Assembly: GCA_964402715.1 (NCBI GenBank)
Contig: CAYODJ010000011.1
Location: 1-64,000, forward strand
Reading direction: 5' to 3'
Source: CALXOD01 sp964402715
GTDB lineage: Bacteria; Verrucomicrobiota; Lentisphaeria; Victivallales; Victivallaceae
Length of the DNA stretch: 64,000 nt
Shown: positions 8,215 through 16,744 of the stretch, piece by piece
Layout of the letters: each line of letters starts with the position of its first letter
Position numbering within the stretch: position 1 is the first letter of the stretch
Notes under the pieces: model-generated
Seen by the model: only the letters and a program-made list of their open reading frames with translations
Told to the model about the DNA's origin: nothing
The model's database searches: none
Program-made: the position numbers and the translations under genes

Positions 8215-11200
8215 TTGGAAAACTGGAAAAAAAAAGTTCTGGAATATCTCCGCGGTCCGGCTCCGGAATCCGTCGCCGGACTGGACGCGGCGGCGGCGGC
8301 GCCGCCGCTGCTCCGGGAGGCGCTCGCCCGCAGGGGACGCAGTCTGCTGGTGATCGCTCCCGATCTACCGACCGCGGAACACCTCGCCGCCGAAACGGAC
8401 GCTCTGAACGCCGAACTCGGCTGCGGACTGTCGATCCGCCACATGCCGGAGACGGTGCGCGGCCGAATGATCGTCTCCGGCGGGGAAAGCCGCCGTGCGC
8501 GGATGCTCGCGGAATCGCTGGAATCCCCTCCCGACATCATCGTCGGCAGCGTCCACGCGCTGCTGGCCCCGGTTCCGCCGCCTGAACAGACTTCGCGCGC
8601 GTCCTTCACCCTGCGCGTCGGGGAACGGTGTCCGATGCGTGATCTGCTGGCCAGGCTGACCGAGCTTGACTACGACGACGAGCTGGAGGTTTCCGTTCCG
8701 GGAGAATTCTCACGGCGCGGAGGGATCGTCGACGTGTTCTCCCCGGCGCATCCGAATCCGTGCCGTCTGGAGTTCTTCGGCGACGACATCGACTCCATGC
8801 GGCTGTTCTCGACGGAGACGCAGCGATCCGCCGGCGTGATCGACTCGTACCGCGTCATCGCGCCGCACCCGTCCAGCGACGCGCTGAGGCAGACGGAGAA
8901 CCGCTGCGACTTCTTCGACTACTGGCGTCCGGAATCCTGCCGCGTCGTGCTGATGCATCCGGCGGAATGCGGAGAGCGGCTGGAGAGGTACGGGAACGGA
9001 CAGGAGACGGTTCGGCGGCTTCTTGACGTCCGCGAGCGCGCGGAGAGCAACGGCAACCTGACGGTCTTCTTTTCCGCCGCCGGGGACTCCGGCGTCCGCG
9101 CCGCAGTCCCCGCCGGATGTGCGCCGCCGCTTGAGAACCTGAGCGGAGAACTGCCGCAGGAACTGCGGTTCGGCGCCCTGGAGCCGATGCGCAAGCTGCT
9201 GTTCGTACAGCTGCGGCAGTGGCTCGAGGACGGCTACAGCGTCTGCATAGCCGCTCCTGACGCGGAGAAGCTCGAACGCCTGACCCAGTGGTGCGAATCC
9301 CGCGGTCTGCGCCATCGGGAGCTGCGGCTGATCCGCGCGGACATAGGCTGCGGATATCTCCTGCGGCAGCAGAAACTGGTGATTCTCACCGAGCAGGAAC
9401 TGTTCACGGCCAACGTCTTCCGCCGCCAGGAGGCCGCGCCGGATCATCAGCTTCGGACGGACGCGACCGGGCCGGATTCCGCGCATGGCGATCCTCCGGG
9501 ATCGGATCCAGGCGAACGGCGGATCATGACCGAACTGAACGAAGGCGACTACGCGGTGCATCTGCTGCACGGAGTCTGCATCTTCCGCGGCATCGTCGAA
9601 ACGGACAAGCAGGGCGTCGCCAGGGAAGCCATGAAGCTGGAGTTCAGGGACGGCGCACTGCTGTACGTGCCGCTGAATCAGGCGGATCAGGTCAGCCGCT
9701 ATCTCGGCGCGCCGGGCAAGGTGCGGCTGCACCAACTCGGAGGCAGCCGGTGGAGCAGCGAAAAGAAAGCCGCGGGAAAAGCCGTGCGCGCCTATGCCGC
9801 GGACATGCTCCGCCTCCAGGCGGCCCGTGAGGCGTCGCCAGGCATCGCCTTCCCGGCCGACACGCTGGACAGCCGCCTGTTCGAGAGCGCCTTCCCGTAC
9901 GCCGACACTCCGGACCAGAAGCGCTCCGCCGGGGAAATCAAGGCCGACATGGAGCGGCCGCGCCCGATGGATCGGCTGCTGTGCGGCGACGTGGGGTACG
10001 GCAAGACCGAGCTGGCGATGCGCGCCGCGTTCAAAGCCGTGTCCGCCGGTTTTCAGGTCGCGGTGCTGGCTCCGACAACCGTGCTGGCGCAGCAGCACTT
10101 CTTCTCGTTCAGGGAGCGCTTCGCCGAATCCGCCTTCGTCATCGAGCTCCTCAGCCGTTTTCAGACGCGTCAGGAGCAGGCATCGATTCTGGAAAGGCTA
10201 CGCACCGGAGGCGTGGACATCGTCATCGGCACCCACCGCCTCTGCAACCGCATGGTGAAATTCAGGAATCTCGGGCTGATCGTCATCGACGAGGAACAGC
10301 GCTTCGGAGTCAAGCAGAAGGAGTCGCTGCGCAGGATGCGCACGGAGGTCGACGTCCTGACCATGTCCGCCACGCCGATTCCCAGGACGCTGTACCTGGC
10401 GATGGCGGGAGCGCGCGACCTGAGCACTCTGCAGACCGCGCCGAAATTCCGCCTGCCCGTCAAGACCATCGTCGCTCCGCAGGAGGACACCGTGGCGGCC
10501 GACGCGATCCGTTCGGAACTGCAGCGGGGCGGACAGGTCTATTATCTGCACAACCGCGTCAAGACAATCGGACGGCGCCGCGATCAGCTGGCGGCGCTCC
10601 TGCCCGACATCCGGTTCGGAATCGCCCACGGACAGCTGCCGGAAGCGGAGCTGAGCCGTACGATGACCGCCTTCCTGGAGGGGGAAATCGACTGTCTGAT
10701 CTGCAGCACCATCGTCGAATCGGGGCTGGACATTCCCAACGCCAACACCATCATCATCGAGCGCGCTGACCGTTTCGGGCTGGCGCAGCTCTACCAGCTG
10801 CGCGGCCGAGTGGGCCGCCGCAGCCGCCAGTCATATGCCTACCTGCTGCTGCCCCCCGAACAGCTGATCTCCTCCGACGCGCGGAAGCGCATCGCGGCGA
10901 TCCGCCGCTGCTCGCAGCTGGGAGCCGGCTTCCAGCTGGCGCTGAAAGACCTGGAAATCCGCGGCTCCGGCAACATCCTCGGGGCGGAACAGAGCGGACA
11001 CCTGAACGTGATCGGATTCGACCTGTACTGCCGGCTGCTGAAATCCGAAGTCGCGTCCCTGCTCGGACGAAAATCCGATTTCCTGCCGACGGCGGAGGTG
11101 GCGATTGACTTTCTGGTCTACGGCTTCCGCGCACCGGACGGTCTGCTCGCCGCAGGCATTCCGCCCGACTACATCCCGGGCACGGGGCAGCGTCTCGCCG

Positions 11201-11505
11201 CCTACCGGAGGCTGAGCGCAGCCGCAAGCGGGGAGGCTCTGGATGATTTCCGCACGGAACTGCAGGATCGCTACGGACGGCCGCCGGAGTCAGTGGAGAA
11301 TCTGCTGAAATGGCGTCAACTGAGCATTCTCGTCAGTCTGGCCGGTTACGATTCGCTGACGGTCGCCGACGGGAGAGTGATCCTGCAGAACAGCAGGGGA
11401 ATCTACCGTGACCGCGGACTGGTTCCGACCGTCGACTCCTCCAGCCCTCCGGCTCTGCGTCTGGCGATGCTGCGCGATCTTCTGCGGCGGCTGCGCGGAG
11501 AATGA
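8215..11505 (+). CDS. mfd: Transcription-repair coupling factor Mfd
   Basis: A 1096-aa DNA translocase that removes stalled RNA polymerase and recruits UvrA. The N-terminal third is the UvrB-like module, followed by an RNA-polymerase-interacting CarD-like domain (LNEGDYAVHLLHGVCIFRG) and RecG-like helicase lobes. Walker A is GDVGYGKTE, Walker B is DEEQRFG, and motif VI contains QLRGRVGRRS. The TRG translocation motif and C-terminal domain follow. The start is a TTG at 8215 with only a weak Shine-Dalgarno, but no better upstream start is visible and the length is near normal. uvrB lies at the right edge of this window. Confidence 0.96.
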   Translation: MENWKKKVLEYLRGPAPESVAGLDAAAAAPPLLREALARRGRSLLVIAPDLPTAEHLAAETDALNAELGCGLSIRHMPETVRGRMIVSGGESRRARMLAESLESPPDIIVGSVHALLAPVPPPEQTSRASFTLRVGERCPMRDLLARLTELDYDDELEVSVPGEFSRRGGIVDVFSPAHPNPCRLEFFGDDIDSMRLFSTETQRSAGVIDSYRVIAPHPSSDALRQTENRCDFFDYWRPESCRVVLMHPAECGERLERYGNGQETVRRLLDVRERAESNGNLTVFFSAAGDSGVRAAVPAGCAPPLENLSGELPQELRFGALEPMRKLLFVQLRQWLEDGYSVCIAAPDAEKLERLTQWCESRGLRHRELRLIRADIGCGYLLRQQKLVILTEQELFTANVFRRQEAAPDHQLRTDATGPDSAHGDPPGSDPGERRIMTELNEGDYAVHLLHGVCIFRGIVETDKQGVAREAMKLEFRDGALLYVPLNQADQVSRYLGAPGKVRLHQLGGSRWSSEKKAAGKAVRAYAADMLRLQAAREASPGIAFPADTLDSRLFESAFPYADTPDQKRSAGEIKADMERPRPMDRLLCGDVGYGKTELAMRAAFKAVSAGFQVAVLAPTTVLAQQHFFSFRERFAESAFVIELLSRFQTRQEQASILERLRTGGVDIVIGTHRLCNRMVKFRNLGLIVIDEEQRFGVKQKESLRRMRTEVDVLTMSATPIPRTLYLAMAGARDLSTLQTAPKFRLPVKTIVAPQEDTVAADAIRSELQRGGQVYYLHNRVKTIGRRRDQLAALLPDIRFGIAHGQLPEAELSRTMTAFLEGEIDCLICSTIVESGLDIPNANTIIIERADRFGLAQLYQLRGRVGRRSRQSYAYLLLPPEQLISSDARKRIAAIRRCSQLGAGFQLALKDLEIRGSGNILGAEQSGHLNVIGFDLYCRLLKSEVASLLGRKSDFLPTAEVAIDFLVYGFRAPDGLLAAGIPPDYIPGTGQRLAAYRRLSAAASGEALDDFRTELQDRYGRPPESVENLLKWRQLSILVSLAGYDSLTVADGRVILQNSRGIYRDRGLVPTVDSSSPPALRLAMLRDLLRRLRGE

Positions 11506-11631
11506 CGCATCCTCCTCCGGCCGCATGGCAGGTTCCCCGGCGGAAGTTCAAAATCTCCTCAGCGGCCGCCGGGCGGACGGGAATTTCCTCCCGCACGATT
11601 TCAACGTGAAAACGGGGTGTCGGACGACGTT

Positions 11632-11656
11632 CCGGGAAAAAATTCCGTTTTTTTTT
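11632..11656 (+). terminator. Probable Rho-independent terminator after mfd
   Basis: A short imperfect hairpin (11633-11637 with 11643-11647, one G-T pair) is followed by nine T residues at 11648-11656. The stem is weak but the T tract is strong. Confidence 0.5.
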
Positions 11657-11676
11657 GAAAATTAGCTGTTCATGGC

Positions 11677-11704
11677 TTGTTATCTATTTCCGGCAAGCTA
11701 TAAT
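11677..11704 (+). promoter_or_regulatory. Sigma-70 promoter of the 58-aa gene
   Basis: TTGTTA (11677-11682) and a perfect TATAAT (11699-11704) are separated by 16 bases, about 40 bases before the ATG at 11745. This is the best match to consensus seen in the window. Confidence 0.75.
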
Positions 11705-11744
11705 TAACTTCAGTCCCTCCAATACAAACTTAAGGAAAACAGAC

Positions 11745-11921
11745 ATGAAGCATTTGTTCTACGATGTCAAAGCCAAGGCGAAAGTCAACACCGAAGTCAC
11801 CAAGAAAGTCACGTACGGGGAAGGAACGCGCACGCGCTACGCGTTCAAGGGCAAAACGAAAGACGGACGCAACCTGACTTCTTTCGTCAGCAAGGAAACT
11901 TGGGACAAGGCCAAGGTTTAA
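11745..11921 (+). CDS. Small basic conserved-looking protein, 58 aa
   Basis: A monocistronic 58-codon gene whose product starts MKHLFYDVKAKAKV. It is Lys-rich, with an internal YGEGTRTRYAFKGKTKDG stretch suggesting beta strands and a turn. It lacks cysteines, a signal peptide and membrane segments. TAAGGAAAA precedes the ATG. A consensus promoter stands upstream and a perfect hairpin terminator downstream, suggesting high expression. I cannot name the family; a small ribosome- or nucleic-acid-associated protein is possible from its charge, but that is a guess. Confidence 0.8.
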   Translation: MKHLFYDVKAKAKVNTEVTKKVTYGEGTRTRYAFKGKTKDGRNLTSFVSKETWDKAKV

Positions 11922-11950
11922 TCTGTCCTTTCTCCGTCGGTTTCATATGA

Positions 11951-11988
11951 AACAGCCCGGCCGTGTCCATGGCCGGGCTGTTTTTTCT
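11951..11988 (+). terminator. Strong Rho-independent terminator
   Basis: A perfect 12-bp stem (11951-11962 with 11971-11982), an 8-base loop and a T-rich tail follow the 58-aa gene stop by about 30 bases. Confidence 0.92.
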
Positions 11989-12099
11989 TCGATGTCGCCG
12001 CATCCCCTCAGCATTGCGGCGCCGCAGAACATCGGAAGCGGCATCTCCGGCGCGTGCAGCGGACCGCGCCGATTGACGGAAAAACGCACCCGCAGCGGG

Positions 12100-12128
12100 T
12101 TGCAATGAGTGGAAAGACGAGGCATATT
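12100..12128 (+). promoter_or_regulatory. Possible promoter of the tRNA-Arg gene
   Basis: TTGCAA (12100-12105) and CATATT (12123-12128) are separated by 17 bases, about 100 bases upstream of the tRNA. Confidence 0.35.
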
Positions 12129-12227
12129 ACCGATTGTGCGTCCGGACGTTCGGCCGGAGCCGGCTTCCGCCGAAGATCCATTCTGAATCGGATCCGGCGG
12201 AACGGCGGATCGCGCCGCATCCCCCGT

Positions 12228-12303
12228 GGCCCGGTAGCTCAGAGGATAGAGCAGCTGCCTTCTAAGCAGCTCGTCGTGGGTTCGATTCCCTCCCGGGTCA
12301 CCA
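12228..12303 (+). tRNA. tRNA-Arg (anticodon UCU)
   Basis: A 76-base cloverleaf with the CCA end encoded. The 7-bp acceptor stem pairs 12228-12234 with 12293-12299 (one G-T pair), and A12300 is the discriminator. TAGCTCAG begins the D arm, the anticodon loop is CTTCTAA giving anticodon TCT, and GGTTCGATTCC forms the T arm. It decodes AGA/AGG. Confidence 0.96.
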
Positions 12304-12391
12304 TCTTCAGCTCGCCGCGACACAACGACTTGCGAAAACCCGCAAAATTCCGTTTCAACCCGTCATGGCGCCGTTTTGGCGCCGATTTCAT

Positions 12392-12422
12392 AAAAAAATC
12401 CGGCGCTCGATGCGCCGGATTT
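12392..12422 (-). terminator. Terminator of the dnaG transcript, possibly bidirectional
   Basis: A perfect 11-bp stem (12396-12406 with 12412-12422) has a 5-base loop. On the minus strand it is followed by a T tract (from 12398 leftward), about 60 bases after the dnaG stop. On the plus strand the tail is weak, though it also follows the tRNA. Confidence 0.8.
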
Positions 12423-12477
12423 CTGCCCTGAACACGGCAATGCCGACGGGCTCGGCTCTCCGCCGGCGGCGGCCGCG

Positions 12478-14286
12478 TCATTCCCGATCCCCCCTCCGCG
12501 TCATCAGGGAGAGCAGCCGCATCCTTTCGTCGTGATCGCCGGCTTTGCGCATTTCCTCGGTGATGCTCGTGATGCGGGCCGCTTCGTCGCAGGATTGCAG
12601 AACGGCGACGCAGTCGCTGACCGCCTTGTCCACGTCCTCCTCCCCGACGGTGCAGTCCGACACCAGAATCCGGCTGATGTCCGGCGCGGGACTGCCCGAC
12701 AGCATGGACGCCACCGCGACGGAGGCGTGGGAGTGCTCGCCGTTCATGGTGTCCGCCAGCACCGCGTTGAGAGCCTGCGCACTCAGGCTCTTTCCCAGCC
12801 GTTCAGGAGGCAGCAGCTCCGCCAGACGCCTGGCGACGTGCTCATATTTGAGCGCGATCTCCAGCAGGGTCAGCTCCGCCTGCTCGCGGCCGGCGGCCGC
12901 GCCGGAAGTTTCTGACCGGCATGCCGCGTCGGAACCGGATGTCCCGCCGCCGCTCCGCGCACTGCGGCTCACGTAACGGCGACGACGCTTCAGTTCTCCC
13001 AGAATGGAGTCCTGACTGACATTCAGAAGAACGGCGACGTCCTTCGAATAGAATTCCCGCAGCACAGGGTTTTCCACCGTCCGCAGCAGTTCGATGAACT
13101 CCCCTGCGGCGCGGCCGCGCTCGGCGGCGCTGGAAAGATTGTACCGTTCCGCGCAGCTTTTCGCCAGATAACCCGTCCACGGAACTGCGGACTCCACCGC
13201 GCTCCGCACCGCCTCCGCCCCTCCGTCGCGGAGCAGTTCGTCCGGATCCTTGCCGCCCTGGATGCGGATGATTTTCACGTCGAACTCCAGCGGCAGCAGC
13301 AGCGCCAGGGCGCCGAGAACCGCTTTCTGGCCCGCCTGATCCGCGTCGAAAGCCAGGCTCACCCGGTTGACGTAACGACGCAGGATACCGGCCTGATCGG
13401 CGGTGAAGCCCGTTCCCTGCGGCGCCACCGTCTGCTCGAATCCCGCGCGGTGCATGGCGATGGTGTCGAGCTGTCCTTCGCAGAGGATGCATTCGCGGGC
13501 GTCCTGCATCGGTTTCCTGGCCAGCGGCAGCGCGTAGAGGAGACGTCCTTTCTTGAAGATCGCCGTCTCGGCGGTGTTGACATATTTCGCGGTCTGGGGA
13601 TGCTCCTCCAGAGACCGGGCGCTGAAACCGACGACTTTCCCCTGTTCGTTCCAGATCGCGAAAGTCAGTCTTCCTCGGAAAAAATCATACAGTCTCCCTG
13701 CGTCCGTCCTGCGGACGATGCCGCCGGCTATCATTTCGTCGTCCGAGAAACCCAGGGCGCGTCCATGCCTCAGACAGCCGTCCCATGTGTCGGGAGCCGC
13801 GCCGAGCCGGAAACGCGCGGCGACCTCCGGAGGAATGAGACGCGCCTGCAGGTAGCGGGAGGCGGGAGCTCCGGGGCTGTTCTTCAGGTTTCTCTCGAAG
13901 AAACGGGCGAACTCCTCCTGCAGCTGATACAGCCTATCCCTCGTGTTCGCCGCCGCGCCGGCCTCCCGCCGGCCGTCGCCGGAGGATGTCGTCTCCGGAA
14001 TGATCACGCCGCAGCGGGAGGCCAGCAGGCGCACCGCCTCGGGGAAGGACACGCCCTCGCGCTCCATCACGAAACGGAAGACGTCTCCCCCCTTGCCGCA
14101 GCCGAAACAATGAAACACCTGCTTGTCGCTGCGGACATGGAAGGAAGGAGTCTTTTCCTGGTGAAACGGACAGCAGGCTTTCCATGAACCGCCTCCGGCC
14201 TGTCTGAGAGGGATGTAGCTGCCCACCACCTCGACGATGTCGCACCGGAGCCGGATCTCCTCTATCGTCTCGTCTGGAATGACCAT
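12478..14286 (-). CDS. dnaG: DNA primase
   Basis: A 602-aa primase making RNA primers at the replication fork. The N-terminal zinc-binding domain has CPFHQEKTPSF and FHCFGCGKGGD (Cys/His ligands about residues 38-65). The TOPRIM core contains CEGQLD (acidic metal ligand) and LAFDADQAG. The C-terminal helicase-interaction region is divergent, as usual. It starts 12 bases after the TPR lipoprotein stop and is followed by a terminator. It is separated from rpsU and the sigma gene, with which it forms one operon in Proteobacteria. Confidence 0.95.
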   Translation of the reverse strand: MVIPDETIEEIRLRCDIVEVVGSYIPLRQAGGGSWKACCPFHQEKTPSFHVRSDKQVFHCFGCGKGGDVFRFVMEREGVSFPEAVRLLASRCGVIIPETTSSGDGRREAGAAANTRDRLYQLQEEFARFFERNLKNSPGAPASRYLQARLIPPEVAARFRLGAAPDTWDGCLRHGRALGFSDDEMIAGGIVRRTDAGRLYDFFRGRLTFAIWNEQGKVVGFSARSLEEHPQTAKYVNTAETAIFKKGRLLYALPLARKPMQDARECILCEGQLDTIAMHRAGFEQTVAPQGTGFTADQAGILRRYVNRVSLAFDADQAGQKAVLGALALLLPLEFDVKIIRIQGGKDPDELLRDGGAEAVRSAVESAVPWTGYLAKSCAERYNLSSAAERGRAAGEFIELLRTVENPVLREFYSKDVAVLLNVSQDSILGELKRRRRYVSRSARSGGGTSGSDAACRSETSGAAAGREQAELTLLEIALKYEHVARRLAELLPPERLGKSLSAQALNAVLADTMNGEHSHASVAVASMLSGSPAPDISRILVSDCTVGEEDVDKAVSDCVAVLQSCDEAARITSITEEMRKAGDHDERMRLLSLMTRRGDRE

Positions 14287-14298
14287 GCGGCAGTCCCG

Positions 14299-15054
14299 TC
14301 AGAGCTTGCGGATGGCGTACAGTCTGGCGGACGCCATGTTCCGCATTTCCGCCGACTCGGACGTCTTCGGCGCGAGATCAAGATATCTCTGATAAAGTTT
14401 CGACGCCACATCCCTTTTCCCCAGAAAGCGATCCATGCAGCACGCCAGATTGAACAGGTAAACCGGCTCGCCGGGAACCTTGCGGCACGCTTTCAGGAAC
14501 GCCTGCCCCGCGGCATGGTAGTTGCGGCTGCGCAGCTGCGCGACGCCCAGCTGATTCTGGTACGCGCCGGAATCGAACAGGAACCTGTACCGCGCGAGCG
14601 ACAGCAGATGTTTCCTCGCCTGAGCCGGATCCAGCTTCATATGGACGTTGCAGAGCAGAATCTGGGTGTTGCGGTCTCCGGGGCGGAGCGCGATTGCTCT
14701 GCCCAGAGCCTTCAAGGCGTCGTGCGCATGCCTGCCGTCCGCGGAGAAAAGCCGTCCCGCCGTGTACTGAACGGCGAAACTGTCCTGATATTTCTCCGCA
14801 AGCCGGGCCGCCGACCGCAATGCTTCGTCCGTCCCGCCGCTCTTCTCAAGCAGTAGGAGACGCAGCACCAGCACATCCTGCCGATCCGGAGCCCGTCTCG
14901 CAGCTTTCCCGGCCAGAACCGCCGCCCTGTCGAAATTGCCAGAAGAGACTTCCCGCAGCGCGCCGTCCAGAAGCTCGTTCACATCCTGGGGTTTGCCGCA
15001 GCCGCCCGCCGCCATGCACAGCGCCGCCGCCAACAATGCCGTCCAATGCCTCAT
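14299..15054 (-). CDS. Lipoprotein with TPR-like repeats
   Basis: A 251-aa protein with a signal peptide ending in a lipobox-like AAGGC (Cys19), so probably a membrane-anchored lipoprotein. The rest is helical with tetratricopeptide-like periodicity: FDRAAVLAGKAARRAPD, ALKALGRAIALRPGD, NYHAAGQAFLKACRKVPG and KLYQRYLDLAPK. These repeats usually scaffold protein complexes. It directly precedes dnaG with 12 bases between them, which probably reflects transcription rather than function. Confidence 0.8.
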   Translation of the reverse strand: MRHWTALLAAALCMAAGGCGKPQDVNELLDGALREVSSGNFDRAAVLAGKAARRAPDRQDVLVLRLLLLEKSGGTDEALRSAARLAEKYQDSFAVQYTAGRLFSADGRHAHDALKALGRAIALRPGDRNTQILLCNVHMKLDPAQARKHLLSLARYRFLFDSGAYQNQLGVAQLRSRNYHAAGQAFLKACRKVPGEPVYLFNLACCMDRFLGKRDVASKLYQRYLDLAPKTSESAEMRNMASARLYAIRKL

Positions 15055-15192
15055 AATTTCCAGACCCCGTGTTGAAAGAGATGTTTACAGGCCGCCACAC
15101 AGAAAATGTTCCGCCTGCCGATATTGCCGACACGTCCAAATCCCGGAACGTTCCCGCCCTGCGGAATCCGGGCCGCCCGCAGCGTCCGCCGC

Positions 15193-15975
15193 TCACCCGG
15201 CGAACAGAAATCCGACCAGCAGCAGCCCAAGTTCCGCCACGGCTCCGGCGAGCGTGATCATTTCTGCGGAAATGCCGCCGTACGTCCTCCATGCGGCGTT
15301 TCCGACAATCCACGCGAACGCGACGGCGCAGCCGGTTCCCGCGATGGCGGACAGAGGCAGTTTCAACGCCACGAACAGCATAAGGAAAACGCACACGATC
15401 CACATCCGGGACTGCTCATCCCTGGAGACGTCGAGAAACTGACTTCCGGTGTCGAGATTCGGCAGGCACATCAGAGAACCCTGAATGGAAAACGACAGAA
15501 CCAGAACGGCGACCAGCCAGCAGCCGGCGCCATGACGGTACAGCAGAAACAGGGAGCAGACCTTGAAGATTTCAAGCACGGCCACGACGGCCGTCGGCAC
15601 GAGATCGGACGCCGATCCCTGTTCGAACGGCCGCAGCCTGGGAAGAAGCGGAGCCAGAGGAACCCTCCTGAACATCTGCGCCGCCAGCGTCAGCAGCAGG
15701 CCGAGCCCCCTGCCTGAATCCCGCGCGTCCAGGAACAGAACCGCCGAAAGGGCGAACATCAGCGCCGCTCCGTTGAGGGTGAATATCTCCCCGTAAATCC
15801 TGCCCAGAACAAGGATCGCCGCGGACAGAACGCAGCCGATTGCGGGCATTGACAGCAACGTCCATTGCGGATCGGAACCGTCCTCCCTGAAACGACGCCA
15901 GGCGGCCGGCAGGGGAATGTCCAGCAGCAGATCCCACGCGGCAAGCAGACTGCCGATGAAGGCGTATCGCTTCAT
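15193..15975 (-). CDS. CobS-like polytopic membrane protein
   Basis: A 260-aa protein with several hydrophobic helices. It resembles adenosylcobinamide-GDP ribazoletransferase (CobS) at both ends: LLLDIPLPAAWRRF and MPAIGCVLSAAIL near the N-terminus, and GGISAEMITLAGAVAELG at the C-terminus, where CobS has Gly-Gly-x-x-Gly-Asp and a following Glu. The acidic HLDGLxDxxDG signature that marks active CobS is not found; the equivalent place reads ALSAVLFLDARDSGRG. No other cobalamin gene is present. It starts 1 base after the olsA-like stop. It may be a divergent or repurposed member; activity is doubtful. Confidence 0.55.
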   Translation of the reverse strand: MKRYAFIGSLLAAWDLLLDIPLPAAWRRFREDGSDPQWTLLSMPAIGCVLSAAILVLGRIYGEIFTLNGAALMFALSAVLFLDARDSGRGLGLLLTLAAQMFRRVPLAPLLPRLRPFEQGSASDLVPTAVVAVLEIFKVCSLFLLYRHGAGCWLVAVLVLSFSIQGSLMCLPNLDTGSQFLDVSRDEQSRMWIVCVFLMLFVALKLPLSAIAGTGCAVAFAWIVGNAAWRTYGGISAEMITLAGAVAELGLLLVGFLFAG

Positions 15976-15976
15976 G

Positions 15977-16723
15977 TCATCTCATTCTCCGGAATTCGGC
16001 GTCCATGAATTCATGAACTCTCACCGCCAGATGCTTGCGATCCTCCCCGGGAAGCGGCACGATCTGCTCCAGAATCCTCAACGTGGCGTTGATTCTGGGC
16101 TGTCCGAGCAGGTGCCACGCGTGCATCGGCATGTTCATGTCCCCGTACCAGGCGACCGGATAGCCGTCGTCCGGAAGCCGGTATTTGATGAGCACCGGCA
16201 GAATCGGCTGTCCAGTCCGGCACGCGGCCTCGAACGCTGTGGATTTGAACGGCAGAAGACCGTGCTCGCCGTCGGTGCTGGTGCCCTCCGGATAAATCAG
16301 CGTGGAAATTCCGTCGCGCAGAGTCTGCTCCAGCTCGTGCGCCACGGCGGCCGCCTTGGATCTCGACTGACGGTTGATCCAGATCGGCCTGCTGAGCGCG
16401 ACGTACCAGCCGAGGAACGGCCATGAGCGGATCTCCACCTTGGGGGCGAAACGGATCGGAAAGACCGACGCCTCAGTGAGGATGTCCACGTAGCCGGTAT
16501 GATTGGAGACGATCAGACCTCCCGCGAACGCGCGGGGATCGCCTTCCACCGCAAGCCTCATTCCGAGAATGCGGACGATGCCAGCCGCCCACACCCTGGC
16601 GATCCTGGCGTTGATCCGGATTCCCCTGCGGCCGCACAGCAGACCCGGCAAAGCGACGACCGCCATCACGATGAACCAGCAAAAAACCAGGAACAGCTTG
16701 AATATTTTACGGAAAACTTTCAC
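15977..16723 (-). CDS. 1-acylglycerol-3-phosphate acyltransferase family protein, OlsA-like
   Basis: A 248-aa membrane-associated acyltransferase with a hydrophobic N-terminus (about residues 8-30). The catalytic HX4D is in SNHTGYVD and the second motif is YPEGTST. PlsC makes phosphatidic acid; the homologous OlsA O-acylates lyso-ornithine lipid. It lies 21 bases after an OlsB-like acyltransferase, an arrangement matching olsBA, so OlsA function is favoured. A housekeeping PlsC role cannot be excluded. Confidence 0.85.
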   Translation of the reverse strand: MKVFRKIFKLFLVFCWFIVMAVVALPGLLCGRRGIRINARIARVWAAGIVRILGMRLAVEGDPRAFAGGLIVSNHTGYVDILTEASVFPIRFAPKVEIRSWPFLGWYVALSRPIWINRQSRSKAAAVAHELEQTLRDGISTLIYPEGTSTDGEHGLLPFKSTAFEAACRTGQPILPVLIKYRLPDDGYPVAWYGDMNMPMHAWHLLGQPRINATLRILEQIVPLPGEDRKHLAVRVHEFMDAEFRRMR

Positions 16724-16744
16724 ATTTTCCCCTGAAACAGAATT

